Assembly: GCA_964633285.1 (NCBI GenBank)
Contig: CAZWGA010000017.1
Span: 29,050-93,049, forward strand
Source of the DNA: 20CM-2-55-15 sp964633285
GTDB taxonomy: Bacteria > Acidobacteriota > Terriglobia > 20CM-2-55-15
Direction: 5' to 3'
DNA length: 64,000 nucleotides
In this document: in pieces, positions 33,766 through 42,614 of the stretch
How the letters are laid out: each line of letters starts with the position of its first letter
Position numbering within the stretch: position 1 is the stretch's first letter
Position numbers and translations under genes: made by a program
The notes under the pieces: generated by a model
The model's database searches: none
What the model was told of the DNA's origin: nothing
What the model saw: the letters and a program-made list of their open reading frames with translations, nothing else

Positions 33766-34709
33766 TCAAGCCCATACTTCTTGCGCTTTTCGAGGAGCGT
33801 TTTACGGCTGATGCCGAGAATCTTCGCAGCCTTTACTTTCTTTCCACGCGTCTGACGAAGCACTTCAGCAATGTACTCGCGCTCGACATCTTCCAGTGAT
33901 CGCATTTTCGCTCCCGGACCTGTTCCTGAAGACCACGCAGGCGGAAAAGCATCCCGAGAAATTTCCGGGCCCGCCGCCATCAGCACAGCACGCTCGAGAA
34001 CATTCCTCAATTCGCGAATATTCCCGGGGAAATCGTACTGATCGAATATCGATGCGCAACCGGGATGGAGTCTCGCATTGGACTTGTATTTCCGGGAGAG
34101 TTGGCCGAGCAAAAACTCCGCCATCGGAAAAAGTTCATTGCGGCGTTCGCGCAGAGGCGGCACTCGAATCGTAATGAGGTTCAATCGAAAGAACAGATCC
34201 TGACGAAAGACCTGGCGCTCGACGGCCTTTGCGAGAGGAACACTGGAAAGCGCGACAATCCTCGCATCCAGTTCCACAGGCCTGGTTCCTCCCAACCTGT
34301 AGAATTGTTTTCCTTCGACAACATTGAGTAACTTGGCCTGGACGGCCAGATCCACACTTGCAATCTCATCGAGAACCGCCGTGCCGGCCTGTGCGAGATC
34401 GAGTTTTCCCAGCTTGCCGGAAACTGCCCCTGTAAACGCGCCGCGCTCGAAGCCGAAGAGTTCGGATTCGACGAGGTCCTCGGGCAGCGACGCGAAATCG
34501 ATTTTGATGAAAGGACCTTCTTTGCGGGCGCTGTTGAAATGAAGCCACTGCGCAAGCGAATCCTTGCCGGTTCCGCTTTCGCCTTCGATGAGAACTGTAG
34601 TGGAATTCTCGCGGACTTTATCGAGTGTTCGATAAACCTCGATCAACGGTGAATCCGAAGAAAACACCATCGGATATGTTGAATCGCTGATGGACGAGGA
34701 AGGCCGCAT
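33762..34709 (-). CDS. Sigma-54-dependent activator (AAA+ plus Fis-type HTH, no receiver)
   Basis: 315 residues from ATG 34709, 5 bp after the rsfS stop; a longer frame to 34853 would overlap rsfS. The AAA+ domain (about 15-245) has Walker A GESGTGKD, the sigma-54 contact loop GAFTGA and LDEIASVDLAVQAKLL as Walker B, followed by FRQDLFFRLN and PPLRERR. A C-terminal Fis-type helix-turn-helix ends the protein (AAKILGISRKTLLEKRKKYGLE region). No receiver, GAF or PAS domain is present, so the control input is not visible. It sits inside the nadD-rsfS-rlmH operon. Confidence 0.93.
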   Translation of the reverse strand: MRPSSSISDSTYPMVFSSDSPLIEVYRTLDKVRENSTTVLIEGESGTGKDSLAQWLHFNSARKEGPFIKIDFASLPEDLVESELFGFERGAFTGAVSGKLGKLDLAQAGTAVLDEIASVDLAVQAKLLNVVEGKQFYRLGGTRPVELDARIVALSSVPLAKAVERQVFRQDLFFRLNLITIRVPPLRERRNELFPMAEFLLGQLSRKYKSNARLHPGCASIFDQYDFPGNIRELRNVLERAVLMAAGPEISRDAFPPAWSSGTGPGAKMRSLEDVEREYIAEVLRQTRGKKVKAAKILGISRKTLLEKRKKYGLE

Positions 34710-34714
34710 CCGAC

Positions 34715-35080
34715 CTATCGAGTGCGCTGCCCGATCAACTCGTGCGCATCGCGCCGCTTTCCGGCGCGCCACAACCGTTCCAGGTCGTAGAATTCGCGCG
34801 ACCGCGCTGAGAAGATGTGCACGACGAAATCGACATAGTCGAGAAGGATCCACTCGCCTTCTCCGAGTCCTTCGACGTGCAGCGGACGCACACCCTGCTT
34901 CTTAAGCGTTTCTTCAATGTGTTCCGCAATGGTTTGGTTGTGCCTGGATGAAGTGCCTGTGCAAATGAGGAAGTAATCCGTGAAGGAGCAAATCTGGCCA
35001 AGTTCGAGCACTACGGCATCCTGAGCTTTCTTGTCGAGTGCTGCTTCGATCGCTTCGGATAGTTGATTTTCTTTGTCCAT
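34715..35080 (-). CDS. rsfS: Ribosome silencing factor
   Basis: 121 residues from ATG 35080 (a TTG one codon earlier is less likely). Matches RsfS/Iojap: KKAQDAVVLELGQICSFTDYFLICTGTSSRH, then GEWILLDYVDFVVHIFSARSREFYDLERLW in pieces. It binds ribosomal protein L14 and blocks subunit joining when nutrients are scarce. It is placed between nadD and the sigma-54 activator. Confidence 0.95.
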   Translation of the reverse strand: MDKENQLSEAIEAALDKKAQDAVVLELGQICSFTDYFLICTGTSSRHNQTIAEHIEETLKKQGVRPLHVEGLGEGEWILLDYVDFVVHIFSARSREFYDLERLWRAGKRRDAHELIGQRTR

Positions 35081-35124
35081 CAATGTGTTTTTCTCTTCTC
35101 CTTTCGTTACCAGAGGCCCGTTAA

Positions 35125-35156
35125 CTTCGTCACTTCGTGTCCTTAGTGTTCAAGTG
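35125..35156. repeat. 8-bp periodic array between nadD and rsfS
   Basis: Four octamers in register: CTTCGTCA, CTTCGTGT, CCTTAGTG, TTCAAGTG. On the minus strand they read as degenerate RACACGAA units. Similar arrays occur at 42581, 45312 and, weaker, 33273. Confidence 0.6.
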
Positions 35157-35767
35157 TAAAGTTTGTGCCTTTCAATGTAAGTCCAGACGAGCGGCGGCAG
35201 CCATTCGCGAACCTCCAGTCCACGCTTGCGATTGCTTCGAATTTCTGTCGAAGAAATCGGTTGCTGGACGAAAGGCAGATAAAAGACGGCGGCATTCTGA
35301 GGCAAAGACACCGTCTGTTTTTCGTTAATGATCTGGAATGGAGCGACATCCTCACGGAACGGAAATCCGGGCCGGTTGACAATCACAAGGTGAGCCAGTT
35401 CGAAAAGGCGTTTGTAGTTTTTCCAGGTTTCGATTTCCTGGTACATGTCTGTTCCAATGATGAACAGCAGCTCCGAACCCGGGTACGCTTTCTTCATCGC
35501 ATCGAGAGTCTCGACGGTGTAACGGCGTTCGAGAGTATCCACTTCGATAGTCGACGTTCGAAAACGATCGGCCGAAATCGTGGCGAGCGCCACCATGGCC
35601 AGCCGGTGAAACGGCGACGTTATTCCACGAGATTCTTTGTGCGGCGGAGAAAACGCAGGAACGAAGTGAACTTCATCGACTTGGAAAGTTTCCGCGACCG
35701 ATTGAGCGGCGGCGAGATGTCCGTTATGGATAGGATCAAAAGTCCCACCCAATATCGCAATCCTCAT
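35150..35767 (-). CDS. nadD: Nicotinate-nucleotide adenylyltransferase
   Basis: 205 residues. GGTFDPIHNGHLAAA is the nucleotidyltransferase (HxGH) motif, and the tail ISSTEIRSNRKRG holds the ISSTxIR signature. The enzyme joins nicotinate mononucleotide and ATP to deamido-NAD. Its last codons and stop overlap the beginning of an 8-bp periodic array. rsfS starts 69 bp downstream, the conserved nadD-rsfS order. Confidence 0.95.
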   Translation of the reverse strand: MRIAILGGTFDPIHNGHLAAAQSVAETFQVDEVHFVPAFSPPHKESRGITSPFHRLAMVALATISADRFRTSTIEVDTLERRYTVETLDAMKKAYPGSELLFIIGTDMYQEIETWKNYKRLFELAHLVIVNRPGFPFREDVAPFQIINEKQTVSLPQNAAVFYLPFVQQPISSTEIRSNRKRGLEVREWLPPLVWTYIERHKLYT

Positions 35768-35842
35768 GTTCCGGTGGGCATTCTAACACAGGTGCCAAAG
35801 AACGGGCTGTTACAGGACGATGAAAAATGCCGCATATTTCCA

Positions 35843-36703
35843 TTACTTTCGTCGCCCGCTCCGCTTTCGGGGCTGCCTCTCCGTGAACCACAAATCGTCC
35901 TGGCTCGTCGGTTCGCCGTTGTAATTGATGGTAATTTCCTCGCCGGGCAGAATGTCCTTGATCGCGACGATCTCCATCATCAACTCATCGAGCATTTGTT
36001 CCAATTGCGCGTTGGGCGAATACGAATGGTTGTAAATCGAGATGTAGCCCAGAGCGATCGCCGCCTGCTCGTCTTTCTCACCCCAATCGAAGGCGTAATC
36101 CGACAGGATGGTTTTTTGAGCCTGCGGCCATTGCTTTTCATTGAGCGGTATGATCGGCGCGCGTTCGATCAACTCGCCCTTCAGGAATTTCCGGCACGCA
36201 AACATGCCGCGCCCATGATGATCGACCACGCCGATTCGGACGCCGCGGCTGTTCGGGTCCTGAGGAACGGGAACAATGTACCGGTCAATCCGGCCAATGC
36301 ACTTCGGCACGCTGCAGAAACAATCGAAGGTTCGCCGGGGATCCCATTCGGGCACAACTGCGCCGGTCTTCATGTATTTCTCGATCGTGACTTCGTTATA
36401 CATGATCGTCAGCTCCTCGCCGGCGTGTACTTTCCGCAGTGTCAGCACATCGAGATTATTTGAGATATAGCAATTGGGATCGCAGGAATGATTGATGAAT
36501 CGCGCATTGGATTGCGGAACCATCCATCGATCGTCATCGATCTCGAAGGCGTTTCGAATATCGGCTTCAGGGATTTTGTTATAAGAAATGGCGCGGCCCT
36601 CGAGCCTTTCAACAACGGCGCCTTCTTCAATTGTTTCGCCGGCGATGAGTCCGCGCCCCATAGGTGTATCCGCGACGTGTGAAGGGTATGCGATCGTTTT
36701 CAT
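35843..36703 (-). CDS. Protein with two tandem SET domains
   Basis: 286 residues. The first SET module (about 14-103) carries RFINHSCDPNC (69-78) and EELTIMYN (96-103), and is followed by a post-SET-like CFC...C cluster (128-135). The second module (about 155-262) carries IYNHSYSPNA (223-232) and GEEITINYNG (254-263). SET domains transfer methyl groups from SAM to protein lysines; NHSxxPN forms the SAM pocket. Both copies keep the NHS and the final Tyr. The basic tail (RQPRKRSGRRK) could bind nucleic acid or a partner. No signal peptide. Target unknown. Confidence 0.85.
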   Translation of the reverse strand: MKTIAYPSHVADTPMGRGLIAGETIEEGAVVERLEGRAISYNKIPEADIRNAFEIDDDRWMVPQSNARFINHSCDPNCYISNNLDVLTLRKVHAGEELTIMYNEVTIEKYMKTGAVVPEWDPRRTFDCFCSVPKCIGRIDRYIVPVPQDPNSRGVRIGVVDHHGRGMFACRKFLKGELIERAPIIPLNEKQWPQAQKTILSDYAFDWGEKDEQAAIALGYISIYNHSYSPNAQLEQMLDELMMEIVAIKDILPGEEITINYNGEPTSQDDLWFTERQPRKRSGRRK

Positions 36704-36790
36704 AATGAAAATTCAGCATACCATTCGGTTCAAGCAGCCGGACACCATGGGCGCGAAAAAGGGGCAATCGGGGCGGGGAATTTCAGGGAC

Positions 36791-36860
36791 AGACAATTCC
36801 AGGGACGCACCCCCGAATTCTTGCACTTCAGAATTCGGGCGTGCGTCCCTGGAATTGTCT
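36791..36860. repeat. REP-like palindrome flush with TonB receptor stop codon
   Basis: Arms 36791-36820 and 36831-36860 pair over 30 bp with one mismatch around a 10-nt loop. GAATTC lies at the loop side of each arm, as in the related elements. Base 36860 is also the last base of the TAA stop of the TonB receptor on the minus strand. The outer flank 36782-36795 repeats the TTTCAGGGACAGACA segment of the element at 4941. Confidence 0.9.
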
Positions 36861-39800
36861 TAGAAGCTGAATCTCAGACTGGCCTGGAAACGGCGGGCGG
36901 CGGATTCCGCCACGCACTTTCCGCCAATCTGGCCGAAAGGCGAATTGCTGTTGAGAGTCAGATTCGTGCCGACATTTGCAGCGCACGAACCAATGCCCGG
37001 GTCGTCCGGTGTTGGATGGTTCAAGAGGTTCTTGGCATCCACACGCATTTGAATGCTCTTGGTTTCGTTGATGCGAACCGTCTTGCTCATTGCTGCATCA
37101 AGGAACCAGAGACCCGGACCCTCCATGGTGTTGAGCCCGAGCGTCCCGCGCTCACCCGGCAGCGCATTGCGCAACACAATCACACCGGCCCGTGGACTGC
37201 CGGCCGTGCCGATGTCCACAATGCCGTTCTGGCCGATCACGCCGGTCTTGCCTGCCGGGAGCGGCCGCGCCAGAGCCTGCAGCGTACAACGCTGAACGGG
37301 ATTGAGTCCCGTCAACCCGTTAAGATTTTGCGCCGGCGTAACTGAATTGCACTGGGGATCCGGTACGCGGAAGAACGTATCGGCCGGGAAGTAGTTGCCC
37401 GCAAGAGCGCCATCCGGCCAATCGACGTGGCCGAAGAACGACGGGAAGTTTCCGAACATCGCCACACCCTCAGGCGTAATCACGGGCGTGCCTGTGCCTT
37501 GCAAAAGCATGGCCTGCGCACCGATGGTGTTCGGACGGCCGGACGTCATCTGGAGGATGGCGCTTGCCGACCATTTCTCAACAAGCCTGGAGAGCCATCC
37601 GGAACTGTTCTTCAAAAGGAGCTTGCCGGGCCCGATCGGCAATTCCAGCGTGCCGTTGCTTCGGAAATCCAGAGTGCGATGTCCGAACAGAACTCCGTAT
37701 TCACTACGGTTTCTCGGATCCGCGAATCCGCCGTTTGGCGGCGAACCCGTGCTCTTGGACCACGTAAACGTCCCCGTATAGTTGAATCCCAAAGTCGGAC
37801 GCAGCGTATATTGCGCCTGCAAACCATGGTAGTGGGACGTGTCGAGGTTTGTTCTCAACCCAATGCTGCTGAACTGGGGATTCGCCGAAATAAAGTTCTC
37901 GGGAAAGTTGTTGTAGCGAAGAACCGCACCATTCACGTTGAGTGGAATGTCCGGCAGGGCGCCGTTCCCGGTGAACGTCTTGTTGTAATTCAAGGTGTTC
38001 AGCGCTCCTGCCAGACCGGAGTAGTTACCATTGGCAAGCATCGACTGAATATTGCCCGTCGTCGTTGCCCGGAGGTGCATCGCGCCGGTCTGGAGTACAC
38101 CATTCAACATAGTTCCTACCGGTCCATACCCCGCGCCTGCGACATTGATCCCGTTAAACATTTTATCCAACAGAGCGGACTCTCCGCCCGCGCGCGCGGC
38201 ATCGAATGCATCCTTCAAACCATTCGTCAAATAGTTACGGCTGTTGAGAGGCAGTGTATCGAACAGCTTCAGACCGCGCGTTCCAATGTAACGAACTTCG
38301 AGCGTCATGTTCTGGCGAAGACTCCGCGTGACGCCCAGGTTGAAGTTTTGAACGTATGGCGACACATAGTTCGGGTCATACAGGAAGCCGCTCCAACCGG
38401 CGATCGTTGCGCGATACGTATTCGGAATCGGCTGCATGGGCTTCGTTGTATTGGGAACCGGCAGACAACCGAAACCGGCGCATGCGCTGGAGTTTGAAAG
38501 GTCGGCCAGTGTAGTGAACGTCGTGGGATCCGCGGTGAGGTTTGGAGTGAAAATCATGCCCGGCGCATAACCCAGATCGAGATCCAGATTGAAGCTGCGG
38601 CCGCCACCCTGGTAGGTGATTTGATATCCGCCGCGAACGGTTGTCTTGCCTTTTCCGAAGTACGGAACCTGCCACGCAAAACCCACAGCCGGACCGAAAT
38701 TGTTGCGATCCGCCTTCCAAAGTGATTTCCCGGGATTCGGTGTGTTCGGCCCGACGAATTCGAACGCCGTTGCGTCGCCACGCTGGCCGGGTGCGAACCA
38801 ATCGTTGAAGCTGCGGCCGGAATAACCGAACGCCGCAAGACCGCCTCCGATCGGCGCGGGAGTCAAGCCCCTCGCTTCCCAGGGCGAACCGTAGTATTCA
38901 TATCGAAGGCCCAGATTGAGCGTGACATCGCTGCGTACTTTCCAATCGTCCTTCGCAAACCAGGACATTTCGTTCTGACGAAAATCGGTTCCGCGGAAAG
39001 GCGACGTCCGAAGGTCGTCATACTTGTCCAAATGCTGGGCGCTGCTGAGGAAGTAAAGCTGTGTCAGGCTGCCCACCGAGCCGGAGAGAAAACTCAGAAC
39101 ATTGTCCATGGTGCCGCTGTTGCTGGTGAGCATTCCGGATACGTTGTTGCTGAAAATCGGGAATGGGAAATTGCCGGCGCCGCCGTTGGCGTGTGGATAG
39201 TAGTTGAGATTGCTGAAGCCTGTCGAATCCGCAGGGCGGAATTCGGCGCCGACTTTGAAAGCGTGCTTTCCTTTCGTCCAACTGACCGTGTCGCCATACG
39301 TCCAGAGGGTCGTGGTATTCCCGCGAGTAAAGTCGCCTGCGCCTATCATGCCGCCGCCAAGCGTCAAACCAACAATAACGGGAAGCCCATTGATCTTCGG
39401 AAAGAATTCCTTCGCCGCTTTTCCGTAAGTGGGATCGTCAAATGCTTCGTACTGTTTTCCAAAATTGCGGCGGACGGAAACTCGAGCTTCGTTGACCAGG
39501 GTCGAAGACAGCGTCGACGTGAATGCCGACGTAATTACCATCGGCCGGCGTTGGACGGATCCCCAAAAACCAGTGGGAAAAGCCGGGCCCGAATTGTCGA
39601 CCCAGTCGCGTTCATATTGCCAATTGCCGAACAACTTGTGACGCGTGCTGAGGTTGTGATCGATCCGAATATTCACCTGCTTGCGCTCGGTGTCGTTACT
39701 GGTACCACCGGACACGTCGTCATTACCATTTCGGGGACGCGTCCATCGGAATACCGCCGTATTGAGCCCATCGATTCCGGCGCCATCCCAGGCGTTTGCG

Positions 39801-41107
39801 CGCGGCATCTGGCCTAATATCTTTTTCACAAATCCGGATGTATCGACTTGAGTCCGGTTGGTATCCCAAGGCGTGTTGGATTGCAGATACTGCAGTGCGT
39901 TGGAACAATCCGAATTCGCCTGAAATTTTGCGGGCAGATTCAGCCTTCCGAAAACGCTCAGATACTGCAGCGTGCCTGTGTAAGCCGCACCCGTGCGCGT
40001 TTTTGCCGGTGCTACCGGGTTTCCAAGGGAATCCACAACCGGCGTGGATGCGGTTCCGCTCGGTGTTGCCGAAAACGGCGTCGCGGCGGAATTATAGGAG
40101 CCGTTATTCCAATCGGGAAAAAACCGGAAGATGCCGTTTCGCGCGCAATCCGTTAGCACCGTTGCATTCGTGTTCTCGCGAATTTTCGCGATCTGGCCGT
40201 CGACCAATCCGAAGAAGAACGTCTTGTTCTTGATGATCGGCCCGCCGAAACTCACTGTGTATTGATTCTGATTCGCCCAATTGCGCGTCGGTCTCGGCAC
40301 TGTCCGGTTGTCCAGCCAGCTTCGGGCATCGAGCGCGCTGTTGCGGACATCCCACACGGCCGTGCCGCGGAATTTGTTCGTGCCCGACCGCGTCTGGATC
40401 TGGACCTGACCGTTCCCGCGCCCCAATTCCGCATCCACAGGAGCGAGGACAAGGCGCACTTCGCTGACAAGATCGGGGTTGATGCGCGTCGTTCCGTAAA
40501 CACCGGCTTCATATCGCCCATCATTGACGCTTTGTCCGTTCACTGTGGTGTTCACGTAAGCCGCGCTGATGCCCGCAAATGTCGTGAAAGTACCGCCCAG
40601 TGCGCTGACACGAGCCCCACCCATAACGCTGATCAGGTCGAGCACATTGTTGCCGACAAGCGGAAGCTCGCGAGTCTTGTACTCGGGAAGAATTTCGCCG
40701 ATCGTCGCCGATGAAGTCGTGAGCAGTGCGGTGGCATCGATGGTGACGTCCACATTCGTCGCCTGGGAAGCCACTTCCAACGTGAAATTAAATCGCTTCG
40801 TCTCGTTCGTGCTCAACGCGACGTTATTGAATGTCACACCCCGGAAACCCGGGAGCTCTGCAGTCAATTTGTAGGTGCCCGGCAGGAGGCTGGGAATATT
40901 GTACGCACCCGACTCGTTCGTGATCGCTGTCGTTACGACACCGGTAGCCACGTCGGTCGCACTAATCATCACACCCGGTATCAAGGCTTTTGATGGATCC
41001 TCAACGGTCCCGGTCACCGCCGCATTGCCGGCTTGTGCAAACCCATCCACACTGAACGCAAGCAACAGCACTGAGAATGCTGCCGCAAAAACAAACAGTT
41101 TTTTCAT
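36860..41107 (-). CDS. Oar-like TonB-dependent receptor with carboxypeptidase-regulatory domain
   Basis: 1415 residues from ATG 41107, which opens the signal peptide (KKLFVFAAAFSVLLLAFSV); the frame extends upstream without support. An N-terminal CarboxypepD-reg-like beta domain (about 28-110, VTGTVEDPSKALIPGV, SLLPGTYKLTAELPG) precedes a plug domain (about 125-250, GEILPEYKTRELPLVG, VQIQTRSGTN) and a long outer-membrane barrel that ends in RFQASLRFSF, with the terminal Phe. Such proteins are expanded in acidobacteria. They import or secrete large ligands; the ligand here is unknown. Confidence 0.93.
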   Translation of the reverse strand: MKKLFVFAAAFSVLLLAFSVDGFAQAGNAAVTGTVEDPSKALIPGVMISATDVATGVVTTAITNESGAYNIPSLLPGTYKLTAELPGFRGVTFNNVALSTNETKRFNFTLEVASQATNVDVTIDATALLTTSSATIGEILPEYKTRELPLVGNNVLDLISVMGGARVSALGGTFTTFAGISAAYVNTTVNGQSVNDGRYEAGVYGTTRINPDLVSEVRLVLAPVDAELGRGNGQVQIQTRSGTNKFRGTAVWDVRNSALDARSWLDNRTVPRPTRNWANQNQYTVSFGGPIIKNKTFFFGLVDGQIAKIRENTNATVLTDCARNGIFRFFPDWNNGSYNSAATPFSATPSGTASTPVVDSLGNPVAPAKTRTGAAYTGTLQYLSVFGRLNLPAKFQANSDCSNALQYLQSNTPWDTNRTQVDTSGFVKKILGQMPRANAWDGAGIDGLNTAVFRWTRPRNGNDDVSGGTSNDTERKQVNIRIDHNLSTRHKLFGNWQYERDWVDNSGPAFPTGFWGSVQRRPMVITSAFTSTLSSTLVNEARVSVRRNFGKQYEAFDDPTYGKAAKEFFPKINGLPVIVGLTLGGGMIGAGDFTRGNTTTLWTYGDTVSWTKGKHAFKVGAEFRPADSTGFSNLNYYPHANGGAGNFPFPIFSNNVSGMLTSNSGTMDNVLSFLSGSVGSLTQLYFLSSAQHLDKYDDLRTSPFRGTDFRQNEMSWFAKDDWKVRSDVTLNLGLRYEYYGSPWEARGLTPAPIGGGLAAFGYSGRSFNDWFAPGQRGDATAFEFVGPNTPNPGKSLWKADRNNFGPAVGFAWQVPYFGKGKTTVRGGYQITYQGGGRSFNLDLDLGYAPGMIFTPNLTADPTTFTTLADLSNSSACAGFGCLPVPNTTKPMQPIPNTYRATIAGWSGFLYDPNYVSPYVQNFNLGVTRSLRQNMTLEVRYIGTRGLKLFDTLPLNSRNYLTNGLKDAFDAARAGGESALLDKMFNGINVAGAGYGPVGTMLNGVLQTGAMHLRATTTGNIQSMLANGNYSGLAGALNTLNYNKTFTGNGALPDIPLNVNGAVLRYNNFPENFISANPQFSSIGLRTNLDTSHYHGLQAQYTLRPTLGFNYTGTFTWSKSTGSPPNGGFADPRNRSEYGVLFGHRTLDFRSNGTLELPIGPGKLLLKNSSGWLSRLVEKWSASAILQMTSGRPNTIGAQAMLLQGTGTPVITPEGVAMFGNFPSFFGHVDWPDGALAGNYFPADTFFRVPDPQCNSVTPAQNLNGLTGLNPVQRCTLQALARPLPAGKTGVIGQNGIVDIGTAGSPRAGVIVLRNALPGERGTLGLNTMEGPGLWFLDAAMSKTVRINETKSIQMRVDAKNLLNHPTPDDPGIGSCAANVGTNLTLNSNSPFGQIGGKCVAESAARRFQASLRFSF

Positions 41108-41222
41108 GGTTGCCCCCACCTTAGTTTTTGACGCTTTCCTGATCTTGCTGCGACAGAACATACTCAGGGCGGGCGGCGATGTCACGAGTTTTTTGGCGTT
41201 TCTGTTGATTCGGCGTCCGAGG

Positions 41223-42581
41223 CTAAATGGCATCGCTGACGCTGGCGAGATTGAAGTCCCGGACTTTCAACGCCGGCACGACAACGGGTACTCCCACGGA
41301 GCTGCTTTCATCGGCCGCAACGCGCGTTGGACTGCCGATCATCTGGACATTCGCCAACAGTTCGGCCAGCGATTGATTGAAGCGGAAATTCGTCACCGGG
41401 CGCGCGATTTTTCCGTTTTCAATGAGGAACGTGCCGTCGCGCGTGAGGCCGGTAACCGCGATCGTCCTTGGATTCAACGGCCGGATGTACCAGAAACGCG
41501 TGATGAGCACTCCGCGTTTTGTATCCCGGATCATGTCTTCCAGCGAAGCATTGCCGCCCGTCATGATGAAGTTCGATGGATTCGATTTCGGTGGAACTCC
41601 CTTTTGCATGGCCCAGAATCGCGTGTAGGCCATCGACTTCAAGACTCCCTTTTCGATCCACGTTTCGCGCTGAACCGGCAATCCCGCGTTGTTGAACGGT
41701 GAGGTCTCGGCATTCTTTTCCGCTGGATTACTGACAATCGTGATCCGTTCATCGAACACTTTCTCGCCCAATCGATTCCCGCCGCCGCGCTTCGCGAAAA
41801 ATGAGCGGCCTTCATCGGCTTGTCTTGCATCAAAAACGTTCAGCATGCGCATCATCAGCATTCCCGCGGCGGTGGGCTCGAGAATGACCTCATATTTTCC
41901 AGGATCGAGCGCAGTCTTACCGCGCCAGTCGCGGCACTTTCGCATCGCATCTTCCGCTATGCGCGCGGATTCAATCGTGTTCCAGTCGGCTCCTTCATCG
42001 CCGGCCCATCCTGAAGAAAGACCGTCAGGCGTGCGAATGGTCAGAGTGGATGCAACACCCGTTCCGGCGTAATAGCCGAAAAGCCTGTTCGACGTCGCGA
42101 CAGCCTCGGAGCCTGCGTTCACCTCGATGAAGCCCGAAGCGACGAACTTTCCCGCATCCGCCGCCTTGATGCCCAACGTGGCGGCCCGCGCGCGCGATTC
42201 CGTCGTGAGATCTCCGGTGCTCGTGTAATAGCCGTTCACTTCCGTGTACTTCTGTTCTCCCAACTCAGGGAGGTATTCGGGATTTTCCGGCGCGAGCTTT
42301 GCGAGAGACTCGCCATCACGAACGGCACGCTCGAGCGACGCATCGTCGAGGCGGTTTGTGTTGATCGAAGACACACGTTTTCCGAATACGCTCGTGATGC
42401 GGACGGCGACATCATCCGTTTCCCCGGCCGTTGTCACTCGATTGATCGCCGTTCGGGTGAACCCGCTGATGCCGGATTGAACGTTGACGCGAGTCTGGTC
42501 GGCCCTGGCAAAACTCAAAACCTTTTGACAAAGCTGCCGCGATTCTTCAGCCGAGAGTCCGTGACGTTTCGTGTTCTGCAT
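41223..42581 (-). CDS. tldE: TldE/PmbA-type subunit
   Basis: 452 residues. TldD/PmbA family without the HExxxH metal motif, so it is the non-catalytic partner. Family segments: VRITSVFGKRVSS, GWAGDEGADWN, ERITIVSNPAEKNAETSPFNNAGLPVQRE in pieces, and GRFLIENG-like FLIENGKIARPV near the end. With TldD it forms a heterodimeric protease that trims unfolded or modified peptides. It starts right at the 8-bp array that separates it from tldD. No signal peptide visible. Confidence 0.9.
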   Translation of the reverse strand: MQNTKRHGLSAEESRQLCQKVLSFARADQTRVNVQSGISGFTRTAINRVTTAGETDDVAVRITSVFGKRVSSINTNRLDDASLERAVRDGESLAKLAPENPEYLPELGEQKYTEVNGYYTSTGDLTTESRARAATLGIKAADAGKFVASGFIEVNAGSEAVATSNRLFGYYAGTGVASTLTIRTPDGLSSGWAGDEGADWNTIESARIAEDAMRKCRDWRGKTALDPGKYEVILEPTAAGMLMMRMLNVFDARQADEGRSFFAKRGGGNRLGEKVFDERITIVSNPAEKNAETSPFNNAGLPVQRETWIEKGVLKSMAYTRFWAMQKGVPPKSNPSNFIMTGGNASLEDMIRDTKRGVLITRFWYIRPLNPRTIAVTGLTRDGTFLIENGKIARPVTNFRFNQSLAELLANVQMIGSPTRVAADESSSVGVPVVVPALKVRDFNLASVSDAI

Positions 42582-42612
42582 TTTTGTATCTTTGCGTCTT
42601 AGTGTCTTTGCG
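42581..42612. repeat. 8-bp periodic array filling the tldD-tldE gap
   Basis: Four octamers in register: TTTTTGTA, TCTTTGCG, TCTTAGTG, TCTTTGCG. They fill the 33-bp gap between the tldD stop and the tldE ATG. No Shine-Dalgarno sequence is seen for tldE in it. Confidence 0.65.
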
Positions 42613-42614
42613 TG

